From Robiginitomaculum sp. (GTDB lineage: Bacteria > Pseudomonadota > Alphaproteobacteria > Caulobacterales > Maricaulaceae): a DNA stretch of 64,000 bases. The DNA is taken from assembly GCA_016765135.1 (NCBI GenBank), contig JAESQN010000016.1:62001-126000 (forward strand), in the 5' to 3' direction. How positions within the stretch are numbered: position 1 is the first letter of the stretch; the number at the start of each line of letters is the position of its first letter. Shown piece after piece: positions 25,351-33,738 of this stretch. Under the pieces are notes generated by a model. That model was not told where the DNA came from. It did no database searches and saw only the letters and a list, made by a program, of their open reading frames with translations. Both the position numbers and the translations under genes were made by a program.

Positions 25351-25782
25351 TTATAATTCCAGTTCGCTAGCAACGTTGAGAAACTTATATATGGTTTCCA
25401 TCTCGGGGTCTGTAAAATTTTTCGACAATTTTTCGTCCAGTGTGCGCAGACGCTCCATGACGTGTTCGCGTTTGACGAGGCCTTGGGGCGTAAGATGCAC
25501 GGTTTTACCGCGACCGTCGCTTTGTAATTTACGGCGTTCGACCAGCCCGGATTTCTCCATACGGTCAACCAGGCCCGTTGCGGCGGCATTGCCGGCCCCA
25601 ACCCCGCTAGCCAGCTCGGAAAGCTGGCACCCATTATGATAACCAAGATAGACCAGTGCCGTAGCTTGCGCGGGTTTTATGCTGATGTCCGCCAGCACAG
25701 CCCCGGCCCGGCGCGACAAGCGGCCATAGGCGTGGTCAAACACGACAAACAATCGGCGGTGGGTCGGGCGGGCAATGGCCAT
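25351..25782 (-). CDS. MarR-family transcriptional regulator
   Basis: 143 aa winged-helix regulator: [49 protein letters not shown] (about 50-100, only parts quoted by family pattern) gives the recognition helix and the wing with D-G-R. N- and C-terminal helices would form the dimer. Ligands of MarR proteins are often phenolic; given ubiA and ubiD on either side, an aromatic precursor is an attractive but unproven ligand. Confidence 0.87.
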   Translation of the reverse strand: MAIARPTHRRLFVVFDHAYGRLSRRAGAVLADISIKPAQATALVYLGYHNGCQLSELASGVGAGNAAATGLVDRMEKSGLVERRKLQSDGRGKTVHLTPQGLVKREHVMERLRTLDEKLSKNFTDPEMETIYKFLNVASELEL

Positions 25783-25837
25783 GATGTGGTTTCTCCTTGG
25801 GTAGAGAAACTACACACATGAACTAGTTTGTCACGTC

Positions 25838-26338
25838 CTAAGACGGAACAAAGTCCAGTGCGATACCGTTATTACAATAACGTAGCCCGGTTGGCTTTGG
25901 GCCGTCTTTGAAGACGTGGCCTTGGTGGGCACCGCATCTGGCGCAGTGATATTCAGTACGAGGAATGACCATTTTAAAGTCGCGTTTGGTTTTTACGGCG
26001 CCGGGGATAGGCTTCCAAAAACTGGGCCAGCCCGTGCCGCTTTCATATTTGGTCCCAGATTCGAATAATGGCAGACCACAAGCGGCGCAGTTAAATGTCC
26101 CGGCGCGTTTTTCGTCGTTGAGTGGTGAGGAGAACGGACGCTCCGTGCCTTCTCTACGCATGACGTAAAATTCGTCCGTAGTTAACCGGGCCTTCCACTC
26201 GGATTTTTTGATAGATTTCCAGTCGATATTTGTGTTCATGATTTTATCTTGGTTGTCGGCATAGCTGATAGTTTTAGCAAATACACCCGTGGTTACAAGG
26301 GCCGCTGCTGCGAAAGTGAAATTCCTACGATTGATCAT
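25838..26338 (-). CDS. msrB: Tat-exported peptide-methionine (R)-S-oxide reductase MsrB
   Basis: Reduces methionine-R-sulfoxide. 166 aa from the ATG at 26338, which has GGAGG 5 nt upstream; an upstream ATG is possible. The N-terminus MINRRNFTFAAAALVTTGVFA is a twin-arginine signal, so it should be folded before export. The domain has zinc pairs C-A-A-C (about 90) and C-A-R-C (about 138), GTGWPSFW, and the catalytic Cys in RYCNNGIAL near the end. It complements the exported MsrA at 4.0 kb. Confidence 0.94.
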   Translation of the reverse strand: MINRRNFTFAAAALVTTGVFAKTISYADNQDKIMNTNIDWKSIKKSEWKARLTTDEFYVMRREGTERPFSSPLNDEKRAGTFNCAACGLPLFESGTKYESGTGWPSFWKPIPGAVKTKRDFKMVIPRTEYHCARCGAHQGHVFKDGPKPTGLRYCNNGIALDFVPS

Positions 26339-26398
26339 ATTGACCTCCATGATTAGGAGCCATTTAAACACTATAAATGCGGGGCGTCACTTCACAGT

Positions 26399-27376
26399 TT
26401 ATAACATGTTTGCGAGCCTTGGCAGGCTTAATGTGAGAATAAGCAATAGTGCCGCCATACGGTTAGATTTAAAAATACGAAGACTTAGCTCACCATTGTT
26501 CGGGTCGAGTTTAAAAACCTGCCAAAGCAAATGTACGGCAAAAGGGATGAGCACAATAATATAGCCTGCCAGTGAGGTATCAACATGAAAAAACACCGAT
26601 GCCAAATCATTCTTGCTCAGCAAAATAGCATATATAAGTGCGAACCCTATCAGGAAAATACAAATTAAATATACGGCTCCTACACCCAGTTTCACCTTTC
26701 CTCCAAACAACCGTGCTGTGGATTTCACACCGATCAGCGCATCGTCTTCAGTGTCCTGACAGGCGTAAATTGTGTCATAACCGATAGTCCAGAACACGAG
26801 ACCTGCGTAAAGCAAGAATATGGACAAATCCACCATACCCGTCTTGGCCACATAAGCCACCAGCACGGCCCAGTTAAACGTCAGTCCGAGCCAGGCTTGT
26901 GGCCAATAGGTGATGCGTTTCATAAACGGGTAAACGGCGACCAGGGCCAAGGACGAAACGGCAATGATCTGGGCCTGACGCGGGAAAAATGCCAGCACGA
27001 CTAGCCCGGCCAGACATTGCAATACCAACCATATCCAGGCTTGTTTTAATGTTACCGTCCCGGCTGGCAAAGGCCGCAGGGTCGTGCGTTCTACCTGCTT
27101 ATCCAAATCCCGATCTATAATGTCGTTATAGGTGCAACCTGCGCCCCTCATGGCCACGGCACCAATACCAATGAGCACTGCCCATTTCAGATCGCCCCAT
27201 GCGAATCCGTACCCCAGCGCCGCAAAGGCTAACCCAATCCAGCCCGGCAGGGCAAGCAACCAAAACCCGATAGGCCGGTCATAGCGCGACAAGCGCAAAT
27301 ATGGACGCAGGCGCTCAGGCATACGCTCGACCCAGCCGCCCGTCACACTATCTTTTATGGTTTTGTCAGCCACCAT
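26399..27376 (-). CDS. ubiA: 4-hydroxybenzoate polyprenyltransferase UbiA
   Basis: Prenylates 4-hydroxybenzoate in the inner membrane, the first committed step of ubiquinone assembly. 325 aa with eight to nine hydrophobic segments. The two Asp-rich motifs are present: NDIIDRDLDKQVERT (about 103) and, later, YDTIYACQDTEDD (about 215). LRLSRYDRPIGFWLL opens the family domain. It reads into msrB, marR and ubiD on the same strand, so a quinone-related operon is likely, although the intergenic gaps (50-60 bp) leave room for other promoters. Confidence 0.95.
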   Translation of the reverse strand: MVADKTIKDSVTGGWVERMPERLRPYLRLSRYDRPIGFWLLALPGWIGLAFAALGYGFAWGDLKWAVLIGIGAVAMRGAGCTYNDIIDRDLDKQVERTTLRPLPAGTVTLKQAWIWLVLQCLAGLVVLAFFPRQAQIIAVSSLALVAVYPFMKRITYWPQAWLGLTFNWAVLVAYVAKTGMVDLSIFLLYAGLVFWTIGYDTIYACQDTEDDALIGVKSTARLFGGKVKLGVGAVYLICIFLIGFALIYAILLSKNDLASVFFHVDTSLAGYIIVLIPFAVHLLWQVFKLDPNNGELSLRIFKSNRMAALLLILTLSLPRLANML

Positions 27377-27399
27377 ACCAACATCCTCGCTTTATGCTC

Positions 27400-27438
27400 G
27401 TAGGGTGGATTAGGCTTCTTGGCCGTAATCCACCCTAC
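27400..27438. repeat. 39-bp inverted repeat in a divergent promoter region
   Basis: GTAGGGTGGATTA (27400-27412) and its exact complement TAATCCACCCTAC (27426-27438) flank a 13-nt loop. The element lies between the starts of ubiA (27376) and rsmE (27493). GTAGGGTGG(G/A)TTA-type inverted repeats are known as dispersed intergenic elements in many proteobacteria, so it may be a REP-like insertion, but here it must be transcribed or lie in a promoter. Confidence 0.8.
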
Positions 27439-27492
27439 ATGATTTGTTTATTAGGGGGTGATTAGCACAAAATCATTGGCTATAAAGTGTTT

Positions 27493-28221
27493 ATGAGAGC
27501 GTTTTACAAATTGCCGCGCCTGTATGTGACAGGCGAAATTGTGCAGGGTGATGATATCGTTTTGCCCAAAGACCAAGGCCATTTTTTGTCGCGGGTTTTG
27601 CGGCGCACGGTCGGTGATCAGGTGCGCCTGTTTAATGGCAATGACGGGGAGTATTTGGCCAGTATCACGCACATATCAAAGCGCGAAACCGTTTTGTCGG
27701 CCGGCGAACAAATTCGCACTCTTGAGCCGCCGCCTGATATCTGGCTGTTATTTGCGCCGATCAAACATAAACGCAATGTGTTCATTGTCGAAAAAGCTAC
27801 CGAGCTGGGTGCCGCCCTGATCCAGCCCGTGATTACGGCCCGCACGACATCACGCATCAATATAGATAAAATGCAGGCCCATGTCATAGAGGCTGCGGAG
27901 CAGACTGAGCGGCTGGATTTACCGCAAATTCGCGACGCCCAGAAACTAGAGCACATATTGGCGGGTTGGGATAAAAGCCGTACCTTGGTGTTTGCAGACG
28001 AGGGCGGCGACGCTAAACCTGCCGCCACAGCCTTGGCCAAAATCAAAGCCCCTGCCGCAATCCTTATTGGCCCTGAGGGTGGGTTCACGGCGGATGAGCG
28101 GGCTATGTTACGGGCAAAGCCCTATTGCGTCCCCATTAGCCTTGGCCCTAGAATTCTGCGTGCTGACACTGCTGCTGCCGCAACCCTGGCGCTTTGGCAA
28201 GCGGTCAGCGGTGATTGGTAA
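27493..28221 (+). CDS. rsmE: 16S rRNA (uracil-1498-N3)-methyltransferase RsmE
   Basis: Methylates U1498 of 16S rRNA using S-adenosylmethionine. About 242 aa; MRAFYKLPRLYV is the usual N-terminus, so the ATG at 27493 is preferred to the GTG at 27487. The N-terminal PUA-like domain (1-70) is followed by the SPOUT fold with KATELGAALIQPV (about 100), the knot motif LIGPEGGFTADE (about 190) and LGPRILRADTAAAATLA. The gene ends 5 nt from convergent purK. Confidence 0.94.
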   Translation: MRAFYKLPRLYVTGEIVQGDDIVLPKDQGHFLSRVLRRTVGDQVRLFNGNDGEYLASITHISKRETVLSAGEQIRTLEPPPDIWLLFAPIKHKRNVFIVEKATELGAALIQPVITARTTSRINIDKMQAHVIEAAEQTERLDLPQIRDAQKLEHILAGWDKSRTLVFADEGGDAKPAATALAKIKAPAAILIGPEGGFTADERAMLRAKPYCVPISLGPRILRADTAAAATLALWQAVSGDW

Positions 28222-28226
28222 ATCCG

Positions 28227-29303
28227 TTACGCCTGACCCAATATCTCGTTTACATGACCCATTTTCCGGCCAGGCTTTATCTCGCGTTTGTCATAATTGT
28301 GGGCGAAAGTGTTTGGTTTTTTAGCCAACGCATCCGCTTGCAATATTTCGTCCCCGATCAGGTTTGTCATTTTTACGGCGTATTTTGGTTGTGTGGCCCC
28401 AAAAGGCATTCCGGTTATGGCGCGGATATGTTGTTCGAATTGATCCGTGCAGCCCGCATCCATGGTCCAGTGACCGGAATTATGGACACGCGGGGCAATT
28501 TCATTGACGATAAGTTTGCCGCCCGCAAGTTCAAAAAATTCAACCCCCATAGTCCCGACATAATTCAAAGCTTGTAAAATCCGCCGCGTGATGGCCTGAG
28601 CTTCACCCTTAACATTTTGCGGATCCCCGGTTGGCGCAATACTGGTGTGGAGGCGGTGGTCTTTGTGGACATTTTCCGTCAGCGGATAACAAGCGATTTC
28701 GCCGTCTTGGCCCCGCGCAGCTATGATCGAAAACTCGCGAACAAACGGTGCAAAGCTTTCGGCGATCAAATCCGTACCGCCAAGGCGCGCAAACCCGGCT
28801 TTGACATCACGTTCGGAGGTGACTTTGACCTGGCCTTTGCCGTCATAGCCAAACCGGCGGGTTTTCAGTACGGCAGGCGCGCCAAATTCGCGCACAAATT
28901 CGGACAGTGCCGCCATGGATTCGATAGGCGCGAAATCCACTACGGGTGCGCCTGCCTGGTCTTGCAAAAATGTTTTCTCAATCAATCTGTCATGGGAGGT
29001 TTGCAAGGCCAGAGCATCCGGAAATACGGAGGTAATGTGCGCCGCAAGCTTGATGGTCGCCAAGGGAATATTTTCAAATTCATACGTGAGAACATCACAA
29101 TTAGCTGCAAACGTTTCCACCGCTTGTTTGTTTTCATAGGGGGAGGTGGTTTCGGTATCGGCTATACGCCCGGCGGGTGTATCATTGAAAGGGTCAAACA
29201 CATGGGTTTTATAGCCCAACCCGTGCGCCGCCTGCACCAACATACGGCCCAACTGCCCGCCGCCAAAAATGCCAACTGTCGCGCCTTTTGGAAGTTTAGT
29301 CAC
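28227..29303 (-). CDS. purK: 5-(carboxyamino)imidazole ribonucleotide synthase PurK
   Basis: ATP-grasp enzyme that carboxylates AIR with bicarbonate in purine synthesis. About 358 aa; [12 protein letters not shown] opens the N-terminal domain, the ATP-grasp core includes [12 protein letters not shown] (about 150) and the metal-binding [27 protein letters not shown] (about 255-280, two conserved acidic residues). The GTG at 29303 overlaps the purE stop (GTGACTAA); a TTG at 29318 is also open. Confidence 0.94.
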   Translation of the reverse strand: MTKLPKGATVGIFGGGQLGRMLVQAAHGLGYKTHVFDPFNDTPAGRIADTETTSPYENKQAVETFAANCDVLTYEFENIPLATIKLAAHITSVFPDALALQTSHDRLIEKTFLQDQAGAPVVDFAPIESMAALSEFVREFGAPAVLKTRRFGYDGKGQVKVTSERDVKAGFARLGGTDLIAESFAPFVREFSIIAARGQDGEIACYPLTENVHKDHRLHTSIAPTGDPQNVKGEAQAITRRILQALNYVGTMGVEFFELAGGKLIVNEIAPRVHNSGHWTMDAGCTDQFEQHIRAITGMPFGATQPKYAVKMTNLIGDEILQADALAKKPNTFAHNYDKREIKPGRKMGHVNEILGQA

Positions 29304-29793
29304 GCGGATCAAGTCCAATATTTTCGGTTTGCGCCGCCCGCCACGCGTCCAGTTTTTTTGCCAAGCTCTTGTCTGAAAGCGCTAGAATAGACGCTGCCAA
29401 CAGGCCGGCGTTTTTTGCGCCAGCACTGCCAATGGCCAAAGTCCCCACGGGCACACCGCCGGGCATTTGCGCAATGGACAAAAGACTATCAAGACCGCTC
29501 AAGGCTTTGCTCTGAACGGGAACGCCCAATACAGGCAAGCTCGTCATAGACGCCACCATGCCCGGTAAATGCGCCGCGCCGCCCGCGCCTGCGACAACGA
29601 CTTTATAGCCGGCGCCTTTGGCGGAACGAGCAAAATCAAACATCCTCTCGGGTGTGCGGTGGGCTGAAATAACTTTGGCAGCGTAACCAACTCCCAACTC
29701 ATCAAGAATGTCCGCACAGGCTTGCATGGTCGGCCAGTCGGATTTTGACCCCATGATAATCGCGACGGGTTTGGATGTGTGTGCATCAGTCAT
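29296..29793 (-). CDS. purE: N5-carboxyaminoimidazole ribonucleotide mutase PurE
   Basis: Converts N5-CAIR to CAIR. About 165 aa from the ATG at 29793; the frame is open from a TTG at 29817. Class I PurE motifs: [12 protein letters not shown] (about 12), SAHRTPERM (about 50) and [15 protein letters not shown] (about 75), which bind the substrate phosphate and ribose. Forms an operon with purK. Confidence 0.95.
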   Translation of the reverse strand: MTDAHTSKPVAIIMGSKSDWPTMQACADILDELGVGYAAKVISAHRTPERMFDFARSAKGAGYKVVVAGAGGAAHLPGMVASMTSLPVLGVPVQSKALSGLDSLLSIAQMPGGVPVGTLAIGSAGAKNAGLLAASILALSDKSLAKKLDAWRAAQTENIGLDPRD

Positions 29794-29991
29794 AGAACGC
29801 TCATGTAAAGAGCGCAAAACTAATCAGATTTTCTCATTGGTCAATTGAAATATGAATCCTGTGTGCAAAATGCTTATTCAGTTTTCATTAACTTCAAATA
29901 TTTGCATTTTTTTGACCCTGATATTTGGTACATATTTCACATTGTCTTGATACAACCAACACATCAATCAACCGGGACAATTGAGGTTTTC

Positions 29992-30612
29992 ATGCGGTTA
30001 CAGCAATCATTGGTCGGATTTAATTATGAGGATCACGGCAATTGTCTGCCTGAACAAGACGTGTTCACGGCGGCCGACAGGCAAGGATTGCTGGACGAGA
30101 TCAAGGCGCTTAAAGCCCAAATCTCCAATCTTGAACATGCGGCCGATACCGACCCGCTTGTACCTGTCAAAAACCGCCGGGCATTTATTCGCGAGATTGA
30201 GCGAGCGCAAACCGTAGCATCACGTTATGATATACAGTCGTGCATAATATTTTTTGATCTCAACAAATTTAAAGAAATAAACGATTTTTATGGCCACGGT
30301 ATTGGCGATGAATTGCTGATCAAAATAGGCAAATGTCTGCGGGCTTCGGTTCGAGATAGTGATATTGTCGCAAGGCTCGGGGGCGATGAATTTGGTGTCA
30401 TATTATTCAAAACTGACGAAATGATCGCCCAAACCAAGGCGGTTATCCTTGCCCGCCAAATTACCAAACAACGGGTTATATTGCCCACCGGAGAGATATT
30501 CCTGACGGCGGCATGGGGAACCTCGCCTTGCTTTCCGGACAATTCGGTCAAGCAAATTTTAGACCGTGCTGACCGGGCTATGTATCAAAACAAATATCGC
30601 AACACCCAATAG
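29992..30612 (+). CDS. Diguanylate cyclase (GGDEF), soluble
   Basis: 206 aa from the ATG at 29992, which has GAGG 6 nt upstream; the open frame extends to 29845 without a better start. A short N-terminal region with a coiled-coil-like helix (RQGLLDEIKALKAQISNLEHA, shortened here) leads into the GGDEF domain (about 65-200). The active site is intact (GGDEF) and an RxxD inhibitory site (RDSD) lies five residues before it, so it should make c-di-GMP with product inhibition. No sensor domain or membrane segment. The next gene is a close paralogue. Confidence 0.9.
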   Translation: MRLQQSLVGFNYEDHGNCLPEQDVFTAADRQGLLDEIKALKAQISNLEHAADTDPLVPVKNRRAFIREIERAQTVASRYDIQSCIIFFDLNKFKEINDFYGHGIGDELLIKIGKCLRASVRDSDIVARLGGDEFGVILFKTDEMIAQTKAVILARQITKQRVILPTGEIFLTAAWGTSPCFPDNSVKQILDRADRAMYQNKYRNTQ

Positions 30613-30703
30613 AACCCACATAAACATTAGGGCATGTTTATCTGGATGTTGGCAGTTTTTTAACACCCTTTTGTTAAACCACTAAAAACGCGTTCGAGGA
30701 ATT

Positions 30704-31321
30704 ATGACCAGCTTGCAAATCAAACCACTTGATGACAGTGAACGCAATACAAGTAGTATTGTCAAATTGGTGGAAAGCGCAGTTGATAAATCGCAAAACT
30801 ACCGAGATGAAATCAGCGTTTTGAAAACTAGGATTTTAGAGCTGGAACAAACCGCTGATACTGACCCGTTAGTGCCTGTATATAATCGCCGCGCCCTTAT
30901 GCGCGAAATAGGGCGGGCACAGACATTGATGTCCCGTTATGATATTTTGTGCAGCATTATATTCTTTGACCTGAACGGATTTAAAAAAATAAATGATCAA
31001 TATGGCCATAGTGCCGGTGATGATTTGTTGATTAAAGTGGGTGCGATACTCAGCGCGTCCGTTCGTGATTGTGATATGGTGGCCCGCATTGGCGGGGATG
31101 AATTTGGCGTTCTGCTGTTTAAATCCGAAGAAATGGTTGCCCGTGCCAAGGCTGCATCATTGGCGTGCCGTATTGCCAGTCAATATGTAGGTGTGTTGGG
31201 CGAGAAAATTTCTATCAGCGCGGCTTGGGGGGTCAGTGCTTGTCACCCCGAAGACACGGCCAGACAAATCCTGCACCGTGCCGACCGCGCCATGTATGAC
31301 AGCAAGCCGGACAGAGAGTAG
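30704..31321 (+). CDS. Diguanylate cyclase (GGDEF), tandem paralogue
   Basis: 205 aa, alignable with the preceding gene over nearly its full length: both have A-D-T-D-P-L-V-P-V, then N-R-R-A, S-R-Y-D-I, FFDLN, and RD(S/C)D followed by VAR and GGDEF. The active site GGDEF and the RxxD site (RDCD) are intact. The N-terminal 60 residues differ more and again look helical. GAGGAATT precedes the ATG. A gap of 91 bp separates the two, so they may have separate promoters. Confidence 0.9.
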   Translation: MTSLQIKPLDDSERNTSSIVKLVESAVDKSQNYRDEISVLKTRILELEQTADTDPLVPVYNRRALMREIGRAQTLMSRYDILCSIIFFDLNGFKKINDQYGHSAGDDLLIKVGAILSASVRDCDMVARIGGDEFGVLLFKSEEMVARAKAASLACRIASQYVGVLGEKISISAAWGVSACHPEDTARQILHRADRAMYDSKPDRE

Positions 31322-31349
31322 CGGTCAAACCTATTACTGTAAAAACCCC

Positions 31350-31381
31350 TTGACTTTAGACCACGGTCTATAGCTTATAAT
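31350..31381 (+). promoter_or_regulatory. MerR-type promoter with 20-bp spacer
   Basis: TTGACT (31350-31355) and TATAAT (31376-31381) are separated by 20 bp, too long for ordinary sigma-70 promoters but the hallmark of promoters remodelled by MerR-family activators. The spacer contains a dyad TAGACC-AC-GGTCTA, extended imperfectly by CTT/TAG, where a MerR-type dimer would sit. The operon that follows encodes mer-like transport proteins. The cognate regulator is not in this window. Confidence 0.75.
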
Positions 31382-31420
31382 GTGTTATTAAGGTCTGTTT
31401 TTTCAATATAGAAATGCAAT

Positions 31421-32284
31421 ATGGCAAAGAGAAATTTTCAGAACTTTATAAGTGGCGCGGGGTTAATATTCGCTGTCGTTATGGGCAATGAAGCGTTCGC
31501 GGCCCCCATAACTTTTAACAGCGCTTTGCCCGTGAGCGACGAAGAAATAATTGTTCGCCAACAAATAATTTATACTGGCGCCAGCGATGATATACTTGGT
31601 GTATCTCGGGATGTGGATATCTGGAGATCCGTCACGGCAATGGGCTACGGCATCACTGAAAAGCTGGCCGTGTTTACCATTGTTCCCATTATTAGTCGGG
31701 ATGTGACAATTGACAATGTGTCCACCAGCGCTTCCGGTTTAGCGGACATACAAACATTTGCCCGCTACCAGATGTACCAAAAGGATGGCCCAGGCCGGAC
31801 AACCCGCATTGCAAGCTTTGCCGGTATCAATATCCCGACCGGCCAAACCGGGGAAACCAGCGACGGCAGCACGGATTTCTTCGGTGGACTTATACTCACC
31901 CGCGCTTCGACCAATTGGAATTTTGACGGTCAAATTCAATATACCGTCAATGGACAAAAGAACGGTTTTGCGCGAGGCAATGAAGCCGTAATTGATGCCT
32001 CACTGCAATACCGCATCAATAACCATAACGGAAATGTGAACACAAATGGATATTTGTTCACTGTTTTGGAAGCCAGCCTAGTCTATACTGACGCTAACGA
32101 AATTACGAATATTGCTGATGCGAACAGTGGCGGCACCACCGCTTTTATAACGCCGGGTTTGCAATACGCAACCAAACGCTGGATAGCTGAAACGGCCATT
32201 AAAATTCCAGTTGTCAAGAATTTAAACGGTACAGCCTTACAACCCGGTGTCACAGTTATTGCCAGCATGCGGTTCAACTTTTAA
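31421..32284 (+). CDS. Outer-membrane beta-barrel-like protein (phenol-degradation MetA/transporter family)
   Basis: 287 aa. Signal peptide (1-28, ending AFAAP). The rest has alternating hydrophobic residues and ends in F (ASMRFNF), typical of outer-membrane barrels; the layout resembles the 'MetA-pathway of phenol degradation' / transporter family. It is the first gene behind the MerR-type promoter and 28 bp before a MerP-like gene, so it may provide an outer-membrane path for a metal or its complex. Substrate is not known. The ribosome-binding site is weak. Confidence 0.7.
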   Translation: MAKRNFQNFISGAGLIFAVVMGNEAFAAPITFNSALPVSDEEIIVRQQIIYTGASDDILGVSRDVDIWRSVTAMGYGITEKLAVFTIVPIISRDVTIDNVSTSASGLADIQTFARYQMYQKDGPGRTTRIASFAGINIPTGQTGETSDGSTDFFGGLILTRASTNWNFDGQIQYTVNGQKNGFARGNEAVIDASLQYRINNHNGNVNTNGYLFTVLEASLVYTDANEITNIADANSGGTTAFITPGLQYATKRWIAETAIKIPVVKNLNGTALQPGVTVIASMRFNF

Positions 32285-32312
32285 AAGCATGAGACTTCAA
32301 AAGGAGACAACC

Positions 32313-32654
32313 ATGAGAAAAATATTATTGATAAGTGCAGGCATACTGCTGCTCGCAGGCAACGCATTTGCAAAAGACGGACAAGGTCAGGTGCAATATG
32401 ATTTGCGGGTTGACGGTATGACATGCCCGTTCTGCGCGGCGACGTCTGAAAAAGCCCTGAAAAAAGTCGAAGGTGTGACCAAAGTGTCGACCAATCTCGG
32501 CGCTGCAACCATTAGCGTATGTGTGGACGAAACCACTGACATGGCCGACGAAAAGCTGGGAAAACTGTTTAAGAAAAAAGGCTTCACCTATGTCAGCAAG
32601 ACCAAGCAAGAGACATGCTCGATAAGTGACAAAAAGAAAAAACAGATCATTTGA
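32313..32654 (+). CDS. Periplasmic heavy-metal-binding protein (MerP-like)
   Basis: 113 aa from the ATG at 32313 (AAGGAGA upstream). Signal peptide 1-20, then a heavy-metal-associated domain with GMTCPFC (about 40), the two Cys that bind soft metals in MerP and metallochaperones. The charged C-terminus (SDKKKKQII) and an extra Cys (ETCSIS) differ from classical MerP. It precedes a MerT-like permease with no gap, so it probably hands metal to it. Confidence 0.85.
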   Translation: MRKILLISAGILLLAGNAFAKDGQGQVQYDLRVDGMTCPFCAATSEKALKKVEGVTKVSTNLGAATISVCVDETTDMADEKLGKLFKKKGFTYVSKTKQETCSISDKKKKQII

Positions 32655-33080
32655 GTGAGCATTTTACGCAAACAGACGCCGGGAAATGTTGGCGGAGAAA
32701 AGCAGTGGGGCTGGCTAACGCTGTTTGCATCTTCAACCACTTTGATTTGCTGTGCCTTGCCCATTTTGCTCGTAACTGTCGGTCTTGGGGCCGTATCGGC
32801 GGCCATGTTCGCCAATGTGCCGTTTTTGGGAACCCTGGCTGAAAACAAGTTTTGGTTATTTATTGGTTCTGGCCTGATATTATCCGTCAGCGCCTGGTCG
32901 GTCTATAGGCCCGGTCGCACGTGCCCTACGGATCCAAAATTGGCTGCCCAATGTACCACGGCGGATAAATGGAATAAACGTGTGTTGATATTCTCAGCCA
33001 GCATGTGGGCCATAGGCTTTATTGCCGCTTATTTGTCTGTACCCATGCTCAACCTCTATGATAAAATTTTTCCTGGTTAA
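32655..33080 (+). CDS. MerT-like metal transport protein
   Basis: 141 aa inner-membrane protein with three to four hydrophobic segments. The first has adjacent Cys (TLICCALPILL), as in the MerT pair that accepts metal from MerP, and the loop after the second has two more (RTCPTDPKLAAQC), matching MerT's cytoplasmic pair. It starts at GTG directly after the merP-like stop. No mercuric reductase (merA) lies nearby, so the ion may not be mercury, or detoxification may be encoded elsewhere. Confidence 0.82.
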   Translation: MSILRKQTPGNVGGEKQWGWLTLFASSTTLICCALPILLVTVGLGAVSAAMFANVPFLGTLAENKFWLFIGSGLILSVSAWSVYRPGRTCPTDPKLAAQCTTADKWNKRVLIFSASMWAIGFIAAYLSVPMLNLYDKIFPG

Positions 33081-33135
33081 GCATTACATTTGCCGACACA
33101 TGTGCTAACATCTCTAAAAGAACGGGAAGATAACT

Positions 33136-33738
33136 ATGCGGATATTTTTGATTTTTGGCTTGTTTTTTGCGGTGTTCCTTGGTGCATGCAGTCAGCAAGA
33201 TTCTGTGCCAGAAGCAACAGGCCCCTGGCATTTATTGCCTGGCCAGTCACATGTGGGTTTTATCAGCGTCAAAAAAGGCACAATGATTGAAGCCCATAGC
33301 TTTGGCACATTAAGCGGCGCGGTCAGTGTGGACGGCGTTACATCTGTTACCGTTGCTTTGGACAGTGTAGAGACCAATATTGACATTCGCAATGAACGTA
33401 TGCGCACTTATTTGTTCGAAACGAAGAAATACCCCTTGGCTAAAATCAGTACCAAAATTGATATGGCGCAATTTGCTGCCATGAAAATTGGTGAGCGTGT
33501 AACTATGAGCCAAAATGTCACTGTCAATATGCACGGCGAAACGGCGGGTTTTGATGTTGCTCTCATTGTTACGCGGCTTGGCGTTAATAAAATCTCTGTG
33601 GATAATCAGGAGCCTGTGGTGCTGGATATTGAAGATTTTTCCATGCAGACCGGGGTAGAAAAACTGCGTGAACTAGCTAGCTTACCGTCGATCACGCCCG
33701 AAGTCCCGGTCAGTTTTTCTCTGGTATTTGAACGCTAA
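33136..33738 (+). CDS. YceI-family lipoprotein
   Basis: 200 aa. Lipoprotein signal with lipobox LGACSQ (Cys near 17). The YceI domain (about 30-200) starts WHLLPGQSHVGFISVKKGT and ends with the usual F-S-L-V-F; it forms a lipocalin-like barrel that binds long isoprenoids or amphiphiles in the periplasm. It is separated by 55 bp from the mer-like genes and may belong to their operon. Its 3' end overlaps the convergent btuD gene by 29 nt. Confidence 0.88.
   Translation: MRIFLIFGLFFAVFLGACSQQDSVPEATGPWHLLPGQSHVGFISVKKGTMIEAHSFGTLSGAVSVDGVTSVTVALDSVETNIDIRNERMRTYLFETKKYPLAKISTKIDMAQFAAMKIGERVTMSQNVTVNMHGETAGFDVALIVTRLGVNKISVDNQEPVVLDIEDFSMQTGVEKLRELASLPSITPEVPVSFSLVFER

Noticed and set aside
25305-25646. 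N-terminal extension of the ubiD frame
   Set aside because: It overlaps marR on the same strand, is not UbiD-like, and a good ribosome-binding site precedes the ATG at 25304.
31421-33080. Classical mercury-resistance operon
   Set aside because: No merR or merA is present, and the first gene is an outer-membrane-type protein not found in standard mer operons.
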